Assembly (NCBI GenBank): GCA_028641055.1
Contig: CM054060.1
Location: 298,967,835 to 299,031,834, forward strand
Source of the DNA: Alopecurus myosuroides
Taxonomy: Eukaryota; Streptophyta; Magnoliopsida; Poales; Poaceae
DNA length: 64,000 bases
Direction: 5' to 3'
This document shows positions 33,407 through 45,935 of the stretch, one piece after another. The notes beneath the pieces were generated by a model. That model did not search any database and was not told the origin of the DNA. It saw only the letters and a list, made by a program, of their open reading frames with translations. The position numbers and the translations under genes are program-made. Each line of letters opens with the position of its first letter. Position 1 is the stretch's first letter.

Positions 33407-35216
33407 GTTGATTTTCTATGCCTAGCTGAAAGGCTTTAAAGAAAAGCGCTACCGGGAGACAACCCGTTTTATTTCTCTGTTTTCTTTCAGTTTTCCTTTG
33501 TTTTATTTAGTGTGCTTGCACCTGGGTTTTTTTCTATTTCCTTAGCAACCCCTCTGTATATTTTCTTTGTGTTTTTTTAGCCAAGTAAATCCACTAGTGG
33601 AAAGTTGACACTATATTTCGGATTTCTGCGCAGAAAACAGATTTCTGTTGTCCACTGTTAATTCCGTTAAACATCACAGAAAATTCAAAATGGCCTGAGA
33701 TTTCCTTTTGCTTAATCCTGAGTTATATACGAAACTTTTCTTATAAGACCACTTTTTGATTTGAGCAACAGAAGATTTTCGAAAAAATCGATCTTTACCT
33801 GGTGTTCTTTTTTGATAGATTTCTGCCATTTATCGCATTTGCATCTTAATCTATTTCTTTTGGTGTTATTTTGAGAAAAAGAGTTTTTAAAGAAGTTGTG
33901 ACAGTAGCTAATGTGTTTTTGAGTGTTAGACTTGTGTTGAAACTGAACCATGTGGATTTATTATTTCAATTGCACTAACGTTGGTAATGAGGACTGTGAG
34001 AATTTTGTTGTGAAGGAAGTTTTCAAGGGTCAAGAGAAGAGGATGATATGATGGCATAAAGAAGAGTGAAAAGCCTAAGCTTGGGGATGCCCCGGTGGTA
34101 CATCCAAGAAAATTCCAAGAATACTCAAGCGTCTAAGCTTGGGGATGCCCAAGGCATCCCCTTCTTCATCAACAAATTATCAGGTCACTTCTAGTGAAAC
34201 TATATTTTTATTCGGTCGCATCTTATGTGCCTTACTTGGAGCGTCTTTTATGTTTGTTTTCAGTTTGCTTTTGCTTTTGCTTTCAGTTTGTTTTTACTTT
34301 CATAATAAGCTTGGTTGGACCCCAGCATTCTTTTATTGGAGAGTGACATGCTCCGCTTTTTCATGAGAATACGTTGTATTCTTAATCTCTGTCTAGCTGC
34401 TGCATTTTTTTAGCTCCTGTTTTGCATGCATCTCTTATTAGAGCTGTTAGTTTTAGTAAGTGTTATTTGAGTACTCTCATGTTTTCTTGCTGTATCATAA
34501 AGAGTATTTTTGTTTAAAGCATGTTTTGTATGGTGCTTGTTGGGAGAAACAAAAACTGCTGCTTGAAGTAGAATTTATAACAGTACTTGTAGAAGCTTGT
34601 ATAGACTGTGGCTAGGACTTTTTCATGCCATGCTAAATGTTATTTTAGTTTTAAAGCCTTGTGGTTATTGAGCAGCATGATTAGCCTCAAATAGATGAGA
34701 GTGTTTAATATGTATTGAAAGATTCATGAGTTCTTGTCATAGTAAAACATCAATATATGGCATTCTCTTTCGAATGTTTTATTTGGTTGACTTGGCGCAT
34801 GCTCACACCATGTTTATGACTACAAACCAGTCATGGATAGCCTCCATGACCACTTCGTTTTTGAACTTGTGATACTGCTTATGTTTTAATTAATGATGCT
34901 TATGTTGCTATGCATGATTATGGCTCTTATGCTCTCTTGATTTGTCGCTCCGAGTCTTTCGCTAGACTCCACCTGTACTAAGTATGAGCTCTACTCGTGC
35001 ATCCAAACTCCCTTAAACCAAAGTTTTTCCCATTGTGTCCACCATACCTACCAACATGTGGTATTTGACTGCCATTCCAAAGTAAATTTCTCATGTGTTA
35101 CCTTTAAAACCTTCAAAATTACTCCTGCTTTATGTTCCTGTTTTTTATCATCAGGACGTAAATAGAGAATCTTTATCTCACTTGTTGATTGGATTTCACA
35201 CCCTGGACTAGTGGCT
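33407..35216 (+). other. A 3' noncoding region (first part)
   Basis: AT-rich, no frame of note. AAGCTTGGGGATGCC occurs near 34077 and 34135. Continues at 36812 after the solo LTR. Confidence 0.75.
35212..35216. repeat. target duplication (left) of solo LTR B
   Basis: TGGCT, repeated at 36807-36811. Confidence 0.88.
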
Positions 35217-36806
35217 TGATACGTCATAAACTTATCCCTAATTTCTGACGCTCCATGATCATATTATGCCAATTGCTACATGTTTTCTCCCTTATTTATA
35301 GTATTTTTATACGTTTTCCGGACTAACCTATTAACAAGATGCCACAGAGCCAGTTCCCTGTTTTCTGCTGTTTTTTAGTTTCAGAAAAGTTGTTCTGGAA
35401 ATATTCTCGGAATTGGAAAATTCGAAGCCCGGAAGTCCTATTTTCCCCAGAAGCATCCAAAAGACCGAAGAGGAGCGGGAGAGGGGTAGTAGGGGGGCAC
35501 ACCCTAGGGTGGCGCGCCCCCTGGCCGCGCCAGCTATAGGTGTGCCCCCCTGGAGCTCCACCGCCTTCGCCCTTTCGCCTATTTAAGCCCCCCAGATGGA
35601 AAACCCTAAGCACCTGATCAAAATCCCCGAAAAAGTTTCGCAGCCGCCGTCATCGTCAACCCCAGATCAGGGGGGTTCTGAAGCTATTTCCGGCACCCTG
35701 CCGCAGAGGAGATCATCACCGGAGGCTTCTTACTCACCATGCCTGCCTCCGGAGTGATGCGTGAGTAGTTCATCCTTGGACTACGGGTTCGTAGCTGTAG
35801 CTATATGGTTTTCTTCTCCTCATATGCCTCCATGTTTAGATCTCGTGAGCTGGCTATCATGATCGAGATTGATCTTATGTAATTTTCGGTGCTCTGTTTG
35901 CTGGGATCCCATGAATATTGACCTTATGCCAATTTGATTATAGTCTTTATTTGCATATGGTATTTGTGATCTTGCATGCTCTCCGTTGCTAGTGGTTATT
36001 CTGGCCAACTAATTCCTAGTGACTCCAAGAGGGAGTATTTATGCTCGATAGTGGGTTCATGCCTCCTTGTTGCCTTGCTCGAGTGACAGAAACGTGAAGG
36101 GGGAGGATGTGTTGTTGCCATTAGGGAGAAAACATCGGTGAGAGTGCCCACGTGCATAATCATTGCTTACATTACACACTTTGTTTAATGCAATTATCTG
36201 TTGCTTGCAACTTAATACCCGAGGGGGGTTCGGATGATAACCTGAGGGTGGATTATTAGTCATAGATGTAGATGGATGTCGGTCTATGTATCTTGTCGTA
36301 ATGCCCGCACTAGATAGCATAGTAATCTTCATGTCATATTGTGCACTATGGTGCAACCTTTATTTGTCAATTGCCCAGCTGTAATTTGTTCACCCAGCAT
36401 GCTATCTTTTATGGAGAGACACCACTAGTGAAACTACGAACCCCGGTCCATTTTCCACAATGTTAAACAAACCACAACAATTTCCTGCTTTCTTTACTTT
36501 CTGCAAGCATACACTATTTTTCCACACTATACGTCTAATCTTTGTTTTCAGAAGGACTAGTGAGATTGACAACCTCACTGTACCGCTGGGGCAAAGTATT
36601 TTGATTGTGTTGTGTGCAGGCTCCACGCTGTTGCTGACACCGGTGAAGCGCTAGCACCACCATCAGTGGCATCAACCTTCCGAAGATTCTCTTTCTCCTA
36701 CTGGATTGATAACCATGGTTCTTAACTAAGGGGAAAACTTCCTACCGCTGTGCTCATCACACCCTCCTCTTGGGGTATCCCAATGAGTGCAAGATCTGCA
36801 CCATCA
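35217..36806 (+). repeat. solo LTR B of the A family
   Basis: 1590 bp, full-length LTR with ends TGATACGTC and CACCATCA, flanked by TGGCT duplications and with no internal sequence. A solo LTR arises when the two LTRs of one element recombine. The host sequence joins cleanly across it. Same family as the LTRs of the element it sits in. Confidence 0.9.
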
Positions 36807-36811
36807 TGGCT
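36807..36811. repeat. target duplication (right) of solo LTR B
   Basis: TGGCT, partner of 35212-35216. Confidence 0.88.
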
Positions 36812-37220
36812 TCATCCGCTTATCCAAATCATAGAATAACTGGCAGCGGGGTGCCCAGCCCCAAATTATTACAAACAAATTCTCTTCACTATTTTTGCCC
36901 CTGATTTATCAGTCAAAGCATAATTGTGTAAACAAAAGAGAAAGAGGGATGAACTTCTACACCAGTTGCGTCCTCCACCATGGGAGCCGCTCTTGTGAAT
37001 CCAGTTGACTTGTGATGTACTGTATTTTCTGTTTACCATTCGTTGACATTAGCATACATCTCCCAAAATATAGACACTCCTCCACGGTATTTGATTGTTG
37101 GCAAGCACCCGAGGATTTGGTAAGCCATGGTTTGTGAAAGCTGGATGGGAGGAGTGTCAAACTTTTAATACCTCTGTTTAATAAAATAAAAGCTCTAGCA
37201 CAGGAGTGATCCCTGCTTCC
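36812..37220 (+). other. A 3' noncoding region (second part)
   Basis: Similar, inverted, to D at about 9250-9480 (shared strings such as GGCAGCGGGGTGCCCAGCCC and GGGAGCCGCTCTTGTGAA). Interrupted by G2 after 37220. Confidence 0.8.
37216..37220. repeat. target duplication (left) of G2
   Basis: CTTCC, repeated at 47463-47467. Confidence 0.9.
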
Positions 37221-39329
37221 TGTCGCACCCGGACTTCTAGGGGATACTCACAGTCCGTTAAACAGTAGATAAATGGCTTACGGGGCATACCGGCACCCGC
37301 ATCTCAATATGAGTAGGCCAACACGTAAACGTGTGACAACCATTCTCTACTATTCATCGTCTGTGCAAACCATCCCATAGAAATCCAGATACTTCCATTG
37401 ACGTACTTCATAACATACACACATGGTACGTCAACGGCATTTGAACAATGGATATCACAACAGATCTCTAAGACACAAAAGATGGAAATAAGTTACAAAT
37501 GGCTCTCACTAGAGCAGAGATAGCAAATACAATCATCCAGAGGACACATGTCCCAACAATTCATCATTACAACACAGCGGAAGCATCCAAAGTGTCTGAG
37601 TATAGACAAGATCCAAATAGGCCTAAGAGGCCGGAAACGAAAGACAGAGCCCATCCGCGAAGTCTCGGATCCTGCCCGGGTCCGCTATCTACTCGTCAGC
37701 AGCCTCGTCAAACTCCACGTAGTAGCCACCATGGGGATCCTCGGAAACGTAGTCTGCGGAAACCACAGCCCCAAAGGGGTCAGTACATAAACGTACTGGC
37801 AAGCAAGACTCACAGTTCACCAAAGTGTACCCAACAACATCAAGCACATATGATTTGGGTTCAACGGAAGAAAGGGTGATACAAAAGATGCTGCAGCGGG
37901 CTGCACTAACCAACTACAGATACGCGCTACAACTTCCGGCTAACAGAAAGGAGATAAGATAGCGTATCGTAACCAACCTACCAACTAATCTCAAACAAAC
38001 CCATCCTGGATCTCGCCCCTTATCCAAAGAAGCAATCCAAGGATAACTCACACAGTTGGATTAGTGATGGTTCAAGTTATTGTGTCAATAAGAATATTAC
38101 TAGTCAAGTTATCATTAGTTAGGTGTAAGTTGTTCTGAGTACTTGTTAGCCAGTACTTTCACCAAGTCAACCATAACCGCGGAAAACACGGCTTCTCGAG
38201 AAGATTAACCCTGCAGGGGTGCACCAATTTGGCCGTACACGTAAGAATAACCCGCCAGATGGAAAGGCCTTTCCCACCAAGCGGGGCACTCAACACAACT
38301 CAACTCTTCTTCGCATCAAGCCCAAAGAACCACATGCTGTGCGTGCGTGGCTAATCGAGCCCCACGAAGAAAAGGGGACCCTCATAGCACTCTAAGACCA
38401 CGCCGCCCTAAATGCCGACTACAAAAGTTCCACCCTGGCGCCAAGGGTTCGCACCTGCACATGCATGCATCAAATAGAAAGCCCGAACTAAGTGTGGCGA
38501 TTTGGACGAGATGCGAATCGAATCAAATTGAGGGGGGCGCCCATACACGCTTCCCACATGCGGTTAGTGCGCTCATCATGGATCAGTAGACAAGACCCTT
38601 TTCCTAATTAGGGTCGACACTAGCAGGCCTCAAAACCACGCCGGGCCTCCTGCCGGTGCCTTATCAGCAAATTATTATTACCTCAAAATTAACAGGTTGT
38701 TGTTTAACATCGAGCCCCAGAACATAATAGAATATGGTAACAGAAAGTAACGGACAACAGACTCGAGCAAAACAACCCTAAGCATGCTAGTAAGACACGG
38801 GCAACAAGCAATGGGGTATAGGTGGGGAGGTGAGGCTATATCAGGGTTAAAGGATAACATGTGATAGGTTCGGAACAGAAGCAACGATTCAAAAGGCTAG
38901 CAGGATAGACAACGGAAAGTAACGGTATCCAATGTGGAAAGGAACACAATGGTTCATGTGAGTGAATACTTGCCTGCAAACTCAGCAGCCTGGTACTGAG
39001 CTAGATCCTCAGAAGGGGTGTCGTAAGTCTCGTCTGTCTCAACGTCGTCGTCTATTCGAGAAGAAGCAAACAAACAACGCAGAGAGACAAACAATCAATA
39101 ACATGGCATAGTGCTCAATCATGGGATGATGCATGTCAATTTAATTGATGCATCAGAATAAACTAGTTGACAAGATACCATGTTTAAATGGACCCATATG
39201 CAATTGGATTGCATATGGAAAGCCCATGAGTTAAGGTTGGAATAATTGTTCTACAACTAACCAACAGGTGAAAGTGGATTAGCATGATGCATGGATGATG
39301 AAAACAATAAGAAAACAACATTAGCTTGA

Positions 39330-40190
39330 TTTTGAAATAAGGTTTACCAAGTTGGGAATTTTATTTATTAAGTTATGAAAATGTGCTTCTTAAAGGTGTC
39401 ACACAAGCATTTGTTGTTTTCAGAAATTTAAATTGTCCAAAATAGATAACAAAGTTCATATTTGAAAAGAACACCAACTTTTAGGTGGAAAACATGTTTT
39501 ACTTATTGAAAAAGGAATTAGAATGAATTACTTATGAATTAAACAAGATTTAATTGAATTTAACTCAAGTATGACATTATTTGAAGTTTTATTTGTTCAA
39601 AACATTTAAACAAATTCATATTTGAAAAGTTTATACTTTTATGGTTTGAAAACATATTTTATATGTTCAAAAGGAATCTAATTTGACCAAGTTATGAATT
39701 TAACAATTTTAAATGATTTAAACAAGGTTTAAATCATTTAACCAATTTTAATTATTCAAAACATGAAACAAAGTTTATATTTGAAAAGGTGGTTCAATTT
39801 AGCATGGAAAACATATTTTATTTGTTGAAAATGGATTTAAAATGAGCAAGTTATTAATTTGACAATTTTAATGCATTAATTAAGAAACAGTTGTTTTCAG
39901 CAATTTAAATTACTCAAAACAGAACACAAAGTTGATATTTGCAAAGTTCATGAAAAATTGAATGGAAAACATATTTAGTTTGTTGAATTTGGAATTTTTA
40001 TGCCCAAATTATGAATTTTGCAAAATTAAATGAATTAAACAAGGATTCAAATATTTCACCAATTTAAAATATTCAAAACAGTAAAAAAAAATTATATTTG
40101 GGTAGAGAATTTAATTTGGTATTGAAAACATATTTAAAATGTTGAAATTGGAGTTAAAATGAATTATTTATGCAATTTCCAAGATTATGT
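39330..40190. repeat. ~160-bp period array in G2 LTR copy 1 (about 5 units)
   Basis: Unit marker (A/T-rich lead, then TTCAAAACA or a variant) recurs near 39412, 39575, 39732, 39890 and 40050, spacings of 157-163 bases. G1 has about three units, which accounts for most of the LTR length difference. Confidence 0.78.
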
Positions 40191-40340
40191 ATTATTCTGC
40201 CATTTAAAACAATAGTTAGGGACTTAGAAAAATATTACAGGGACCTAGAAATTTAATAGCAGGGACTGTTCTGTGAGTAGAAGTTTGTGCTGGCCAGGAA
40301 AAGAAAATGGAATAAAAAAAGGTGGGGTTTTGCACGGGGT

Positions 40341-40398
40341 GGGAATCGATCCCTCGACCCCCTGTTGCGCGCGTGGTAGCAGTAACCACTGCGGTGGT
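40341..40398 (-). other. tRNA-like A/B-box pair in G2 LTR copy 1
   Basis: Minus strand ACCACCGCAGTGGTTA (A-box-like) and then GGATCGATTCCC (B box with one mismatch to GGTTCGANTCC). Same order and place in the LTR as in G1, although the sequence between is different. Confidence 0.5.
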
Positions 40399-41929
40399 GT
40401 TTGTTCCTTGTCAGGTAAGGGAGCAGGCGGGGGGATATGCTTCAGCTAAGCGGTTAACTGAATTTTTCTCTGCAGGTTTCGGTTACTGAACAATGGTCAG
40501 GGAGGGCGGCCGCCGGCGGACGTTGCTGCTCACGGTGGCGCTGTCCGTGGTGCGCTGCTGCGAGTGGGCGTGCGGACGTGTGCGTGGTGCTCGCGGGTGT
40601 GGAAGGGAGGAGGAGAGGGAGGAGAGACGAGGGGGACGCTCATCTCTCTGAAAATAGCAGGCGCTCGGGGAGGAGGCGACCGGCGGCGAAACGGGGACGG
40701 CGGCGGCGATACAGACCCTCTCCGTCGCCGTTGGGATGTCGAGGAGGACGGCGGAGGGGAGGGGAATCCATTCCCGCCGTTTTCCCGGGCGGAGGAGGTC
40801 CCTATCGTCGGCGATCGACGGAGAGAAAGGGTGGTGAGGTTCGGGTTCAGTTACAGAGAGGGGTGGAGCAGAGCAGAGAGATGGAGGTGGGAGGAGAGAA
40901 AATGGAGGCGGGGAGAGAGGAGGAGGGGGAAGAAGGGTTAGGGTAGGGGCTCGAGCTCGGGCTAGGGTTTTTAAGGGGAGGAGGGAGGAGTCACGGCCGT
41001 TGCTTGCCTGCTGCTGTGACGTGGACAGGATGGATGCTCGGCCGTACCGAGGAAGAAGATGAGGTGGGGGTACGGGCCTGAGGGGGAGATTTGTGGGCTG
41101 GGCCTGGCTGGCCTGCCCCCTCTCTCTCTCTTTTATTTTTTTTATTTTTTGTTCTGATTGTTTTTTTTTGCTGATTTGAAAAGGAAGAAAAAGGCTAGGG
41201 TTTAGGGTTAGAAAAATTTATGGAGAATTTTGTATAGGTGGGTTATTACAACAGCAACAAAATTCCACTTTTGTTTTCCAAACATTTTGAATTATGGTGA
41301 TGTTTGTATTTTAAATGAATTTGAGCAAAATTGACATTAATTAACTTATTGAAAGAAACATGTTAAACTAGTTTGAAATTTCCATGTTTATTTGAAACAA
41401 ATTGATTAGAATTGTTTTGTAATTTTCATAAGTTTCAACATGGTTGCTGTTTGAAAAATGTAATTGAATTTTGAATGAATTTGAGTTAAGTGAGTTATTG
41501 AAAGCCATAATTTTAAATAGTTTGAACCTCATGGTTTAATGGAAACAAATGATGGAAGTGTTTTGTCATTTTCATAATTTTCAAAAGGGTTGCTGTTTGG
41601 AAATATAATTGAGTTTGAAAATGTTTTGGTATTAAATGAATTATTGATAGAAACAAATCAATAGTTTTTAAATCACAACTTCAATGGAAACAAATAATTG
41701 CTTTGATTTGAATATTCATTTTGGAAATTGTAACATCACAAGTATGAAACAAAAGGTTTGAAATTTGATTTGAAATTCAAATAGAAAACAAAGGAAAACA
41801 AATGAAAACAGAGGAAAACAAATGGAAAACAAGCAAAACAAATGCAATGAACATGATGTCATGATGCAAAACATAAAATAACAGAGAGCAAACATTCTAA
41901 TGGCTATTTTTCATACTTGGGATGTTACA

Positions 41930-41947
41930 AAACACCCCCCCCCCTTG
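41930..41947 (-). other. G2 polypurine tract
   Basis: Minus strand CAAGGGGGGGGGGTGTTT touching the LTR start. Confidence 0.8.
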
Positions 41948-42741
41948 AAGGAATCGCGCCCTGAGATTCCTACTGAGAAAAGAAAAGGTCCGGATACTTC
42001 TTGCGAAGATCCTCTTGAGCTGTGACACGTGAAACACATCGTGCACCTTGGATAGTTTTTCTGGAAGTTCAAGATGATAGGCATTCCTGGCAACTCTTCT
42101 GGAAAGACGTCAGGGAATTCGCAAACCACCGGAACATTTTCGAGTAGAGGTAGAGGTTTTGTATCGAGGGTGTATAGCTGAATAGAACTTGATTCATTTG
42201 GAGAATAGACTATCTGGCTAGAAGGGTGGAACAGAGTTATTGATTAGGCGACGGTAGAAGAACTAAAGTGGAAAGCAACAACAAGGTTTCAACGGACGAA
42301 AAGGATGTTGAGAAGAACAGGATAACGAAGCAAACATCGGAAAAACACGAGACCAAAACACTCCTGAGGTACTAAGGAAAAACCCATCCGGGCTTCTAAA
42401 GGATCAATATCTACTGCTTAAGGAATAGAGGATCTGCTTCCGGGGCTTACACGCCTCCGTTCTCAATCGTGAGTAGGCAACATGATAAATCATGTCACAA
42501 CCACCTCCATTCCTATGGTCTAGTAGATATAACTATCCTTGAGAAACCAGGATACGTGAAAACCTAACTTGAAAGTTTTAGGTGAGAAGAGAAAAACAAC
42601 GTTGCACTTCCTTACAAGAAAAGGGAGGGTGGGTGGGGAAAGATATAAAAGGGCAGAATTCCTACTCTCATGTTTCATTTTTCCTATATAGCTACAAAAT
42701 AGTTTCTAGACTCAACTGCGACCAGTAAAAGGGATCCTACA

Positions 42742-42762
42742 GGCAGACAGGCTCTGATACCA
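42742..42762 (-). other. G2 primer binding site
   Basis: Minus strand TGGTATCAGAGCCTGTCTGC, two bases after the LTR end; initiator tRNA-Met type. Confidence 0.85.
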
Positions 42763-44869
42763 TTTGTCGCACCCGGACTTCTAGGGGATACTCACAGTCC
42801 GTTAAACAGTAGATAAATGGCTTACGGGGCATACCGGCACCCGCATCTCAATATGAGTAGGACAACACGTAAACGTGTGACAACCATTCTCTACTATTCA
42901 TCGTCTGCGCAAACCATCCCATAGAAATCCAGATACTTCCATTGACGTACTTCATAACATACACACATGGTACGTCAACGGCATTTGAACAATGGATATC
43001 ACAATAGATCTCTAAGACACAAAAGATGGAAATAAGTTGCAAATGGCTCTCACTAGAGCAGAGATAGCAAATACAATCATCCAGAGGACACATGTCCCAA
43101 CAATTCATCATTACAACACAGCGGAAGCATCCAAAGTGTCTGAGTACAGAAAAGATCCAAATAGGCCTAAGAGGCCGGAAACGAAAGACGGAGCCCATCC
43201 ACGAAGTCTCGGATCCTGCCCGGGTCCGCTATCTACTCGTCAGCAGCCTCGTCAAACTCCACGTAGTAGCCACCATGGGGATCCTCGGAAACATAGTCTG
43301 CGGAAACCACAGCCCCAAAGGGGTCAGTACATAAACGTACTGGCAAGCAAGACTCACAGTTCACCAAAGTGTACCCAACAACATCAAGCACATATGCTTT
43401 GGGTTCAACGGAAGAAAGGGTGATACAAAAGATGCTGCAGCGGGCTGCACTAACCAACTACAGATACGCGCTACAACTTCCGGCTAACAGAAAGGAGATA
43501 AGATAGCGTATCGTAACCAACCTACCAACTAATCTCAAACAAACCCATCCTGGATCTCGCCCCTTATCCAAAGAAGAATCCAAGGATAACTCACACAGTT
43601 GGATTAGTGATGGTTCAAGTTATTGTGTCAATAAGAATATTACTAGTCAAGTTATCATTAGTTAGATGTAAGTTGTTCTGAGTACTTGTTAGCCAGTACT
43701 TTCACCAAGTCAACCATAACCGCGGAAAACACGGCTTCTCGAGAAGATTTACCCTGCAGGGGTGCACCAATTTGGCCGTACACGTAAGAATAACCCGCCA
43801 GATGGAAAGGCCTTTCCCACCAAGCGGGGCAACACAACTCAACTCTTCTTCGCATCAAGCCCAAAGAACCACATGCTGTGCGTGCGCGGCTAATCGAGCC
43901 CCACGAAGAAAAGGGGACCCTCATAGCACTCTAAGACCACGCCGCCCTAAATGCCGACTACAAAAGTTCCACCCTGGCGCCAAGGGTTCGCACCTGCACA
44001 TGCATGCATCAAATAGAAAGCCCGAACTAAGTGTGGCGATTTGGACGAGATGCGAATCGAATCAAATTGAGGGGGGCGCCCATACACGCTTCCCACATGC
44101 GGTTAGTGCGCTCATCATGGATCAGTAGACAAGACCCTTTTCCTAATTAGGGTCGACACTAGCAGGCCTCAAAACCATGCCGGGCCTCCTGCCGGTGCCT
44201 TATCAGCAAATTATTATTACCTCAAAATTAACAGGTTGTTGTTTAACATCGAGCCCCAGAACATAATAGAATATGGTAACAGAAAGTAACGGACAACAGA
44301 CTCGAGCAAAACAACCCTAAGCATGCTAGTAAGACACGGGCAACAAGCAATGGGGTATAGGTGGGGAGGTGAGGCTATATCAGGGTTAAAGGATAACATG
44401 TGATAGGTTCGGAACAGAAGCAACGATTTAAAAGGCTAGCAGGATAGACAACGGAAAGTATCGGTATCCAATGTGGAAAGGAACACAATGGTTCATGTGA
44501 GTGAATACTTGCCTGCAAACTCAGCAGCCTGGTACTGAGCTAGATCCTCAGAAGGGGTGTCGTAAGTCTCGTCTGTCTCAACGTCGTCGTCTATTCGAGA
44601 AGAAGCAAACAAACAACGCAGAGAGACAAACAATCAATAACATGGCATAGTGCTCAATCATGGGATGATGCATGTCAATTTAATTGATGCATCAGAATAA
44701 ACTAGTTGACAAGATAACATGTTTAAATGGACCCATATGCAATTGGATTGCATATGGAAAGCCCATGAGTTAAGGTTGGAATAATTGTTCTACAACTAAC
44801 CAACAGGTGAAAGTGGATTAGCATGATGCATAAATGATGAAAACAATAAGAAAACAACATTAGCTTCAA

Positions 44870-45740
44870 TTTGAAATAAGGTTTACCAAGTTGGGAATTT
44901 TATTTATTAAGTTATGAAAATGTGCTTCTTAAAGGTGTCACACAAGCATTTGTTGTTTTCAGCAATTTAAATTGTCCAAAATAGATAACAAAGTTCATAT
45001 TTGAAAAGAACACCAAGTTTTAGGTGGAAAACATGTTTTACTTATTGAAAAAGGAATTAGAATGAATTACTTATGAATTAAACAAGATTTAATTGAATTT
45101 AACTCAAGTATGACATTATTTGAAGTTTTATTTGTTCAAAACATTTAAGCAAATTCATATTTGAAAAGTTTATACTTTTATGGTTTGAAAACATATTTTA
45201 TATGTTCAAAAGGAATCTAATTTGACCAAGTTATGAATTTAACAATTTTAAATGATTTAAACAAGGTTTAAATCATTTAACCAATTTTAATTATTCAAAA
45301 CATGAAACAAAGTTTATATTTGAAAAGGTGGTTCAATTTAGCATGGAAAACATATTTTATTTGTTGAAAATGGATTTAAAATGAGCAAGTTATTAATTTG
45401 ACAATTTTAATGCATTAATTAAGAAACAGTTGTTTTCAGCAATTTAAATTATTCAAAACAGAACACAAAGTTGATATTTGCAAAGTTCATGAAAAATTGA
45501 ATGGAAAACATATTTAGTTTGTTGAATTTGGAATTTTTATGCCCAAGTTATGAATTTTGCAAAATTAAATGAATTAAACAAGGATTCAAATATTTCACCA
45601 ATTTAAAATATTCAAAACAGTAAACAAAATTTATATTTGGGTAGAGAATTTAATTTGGTATTGAAAACATATTTAAAATGTTGAAATTGGAGTTAAAATG
45701 AATTATTTATGCAATTTCCAAGATTAGGTATTATTCTGCC
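44870..45740. repeat. ~160-bp period array in G2 LTR copy 2
   Basis: Same five units as 39330-40190. Confidence 0.78.
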
Positions 45741-45877
45741 ATTTTAAACAATAGTTAGGGACTTAGAAAAATATTACAGGGACCTAGAAATTTAATAGCA
45801 GGGACTGTTCTGTGAATAGAAGTTTGTGCTGGCCAGGAAAAGAAAATGGAAAAAAAAGGTGGGGTTTTGCACGGGGT

Positions 45878-45935
45878 GGGAATCGATCCCTCGACCCCCT
45901 GTTGCGCGCGTGGTAGCAGTAACCACTGCGGTGGT
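45878..45935 (-). other. tRNA-like A/B-box pair in G2 LTR copy 2
   Basis: Unchanged copy of the pair at 40341-40398. Confidence 0.5.

Larger units (their letters stand above)
37221..41929 (-). repeat. G2 LTR copy 1 (3' LTR on minus strand)
   Basis: 4709 bp, partner of 42765-47462. Contains the G1-like conserved block (38130-38690), 160-bp array, A/B-box-like pair and GC-rich promoter zone (40490-41100). Confidence 0.92.
41930..42764 (-). pseudogene. G2 interior: fused remnant of gypsy pol
   Basis: On minus, VCEFPDVFPEELPGMP (about 42075-42127) is the conserved protease-to-RT linker of Ty3/gypsy polyproteins. Within about 20 bases it passes, with a frame change, to LSKVHDVFHVSQLKR (about 42010-42055), the segment that normally lies after integrase at the polyprotein's C-terminus. 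Everything between (RT, RNase H, integrase, about 3 kb in a full element) is missing, and gag is also absent. The rest up to the primer site is noncoding. The element is therefore an internal-deletion derivative that has kept LTRs, primer site and polypurine tract. Confidence 0.82.
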
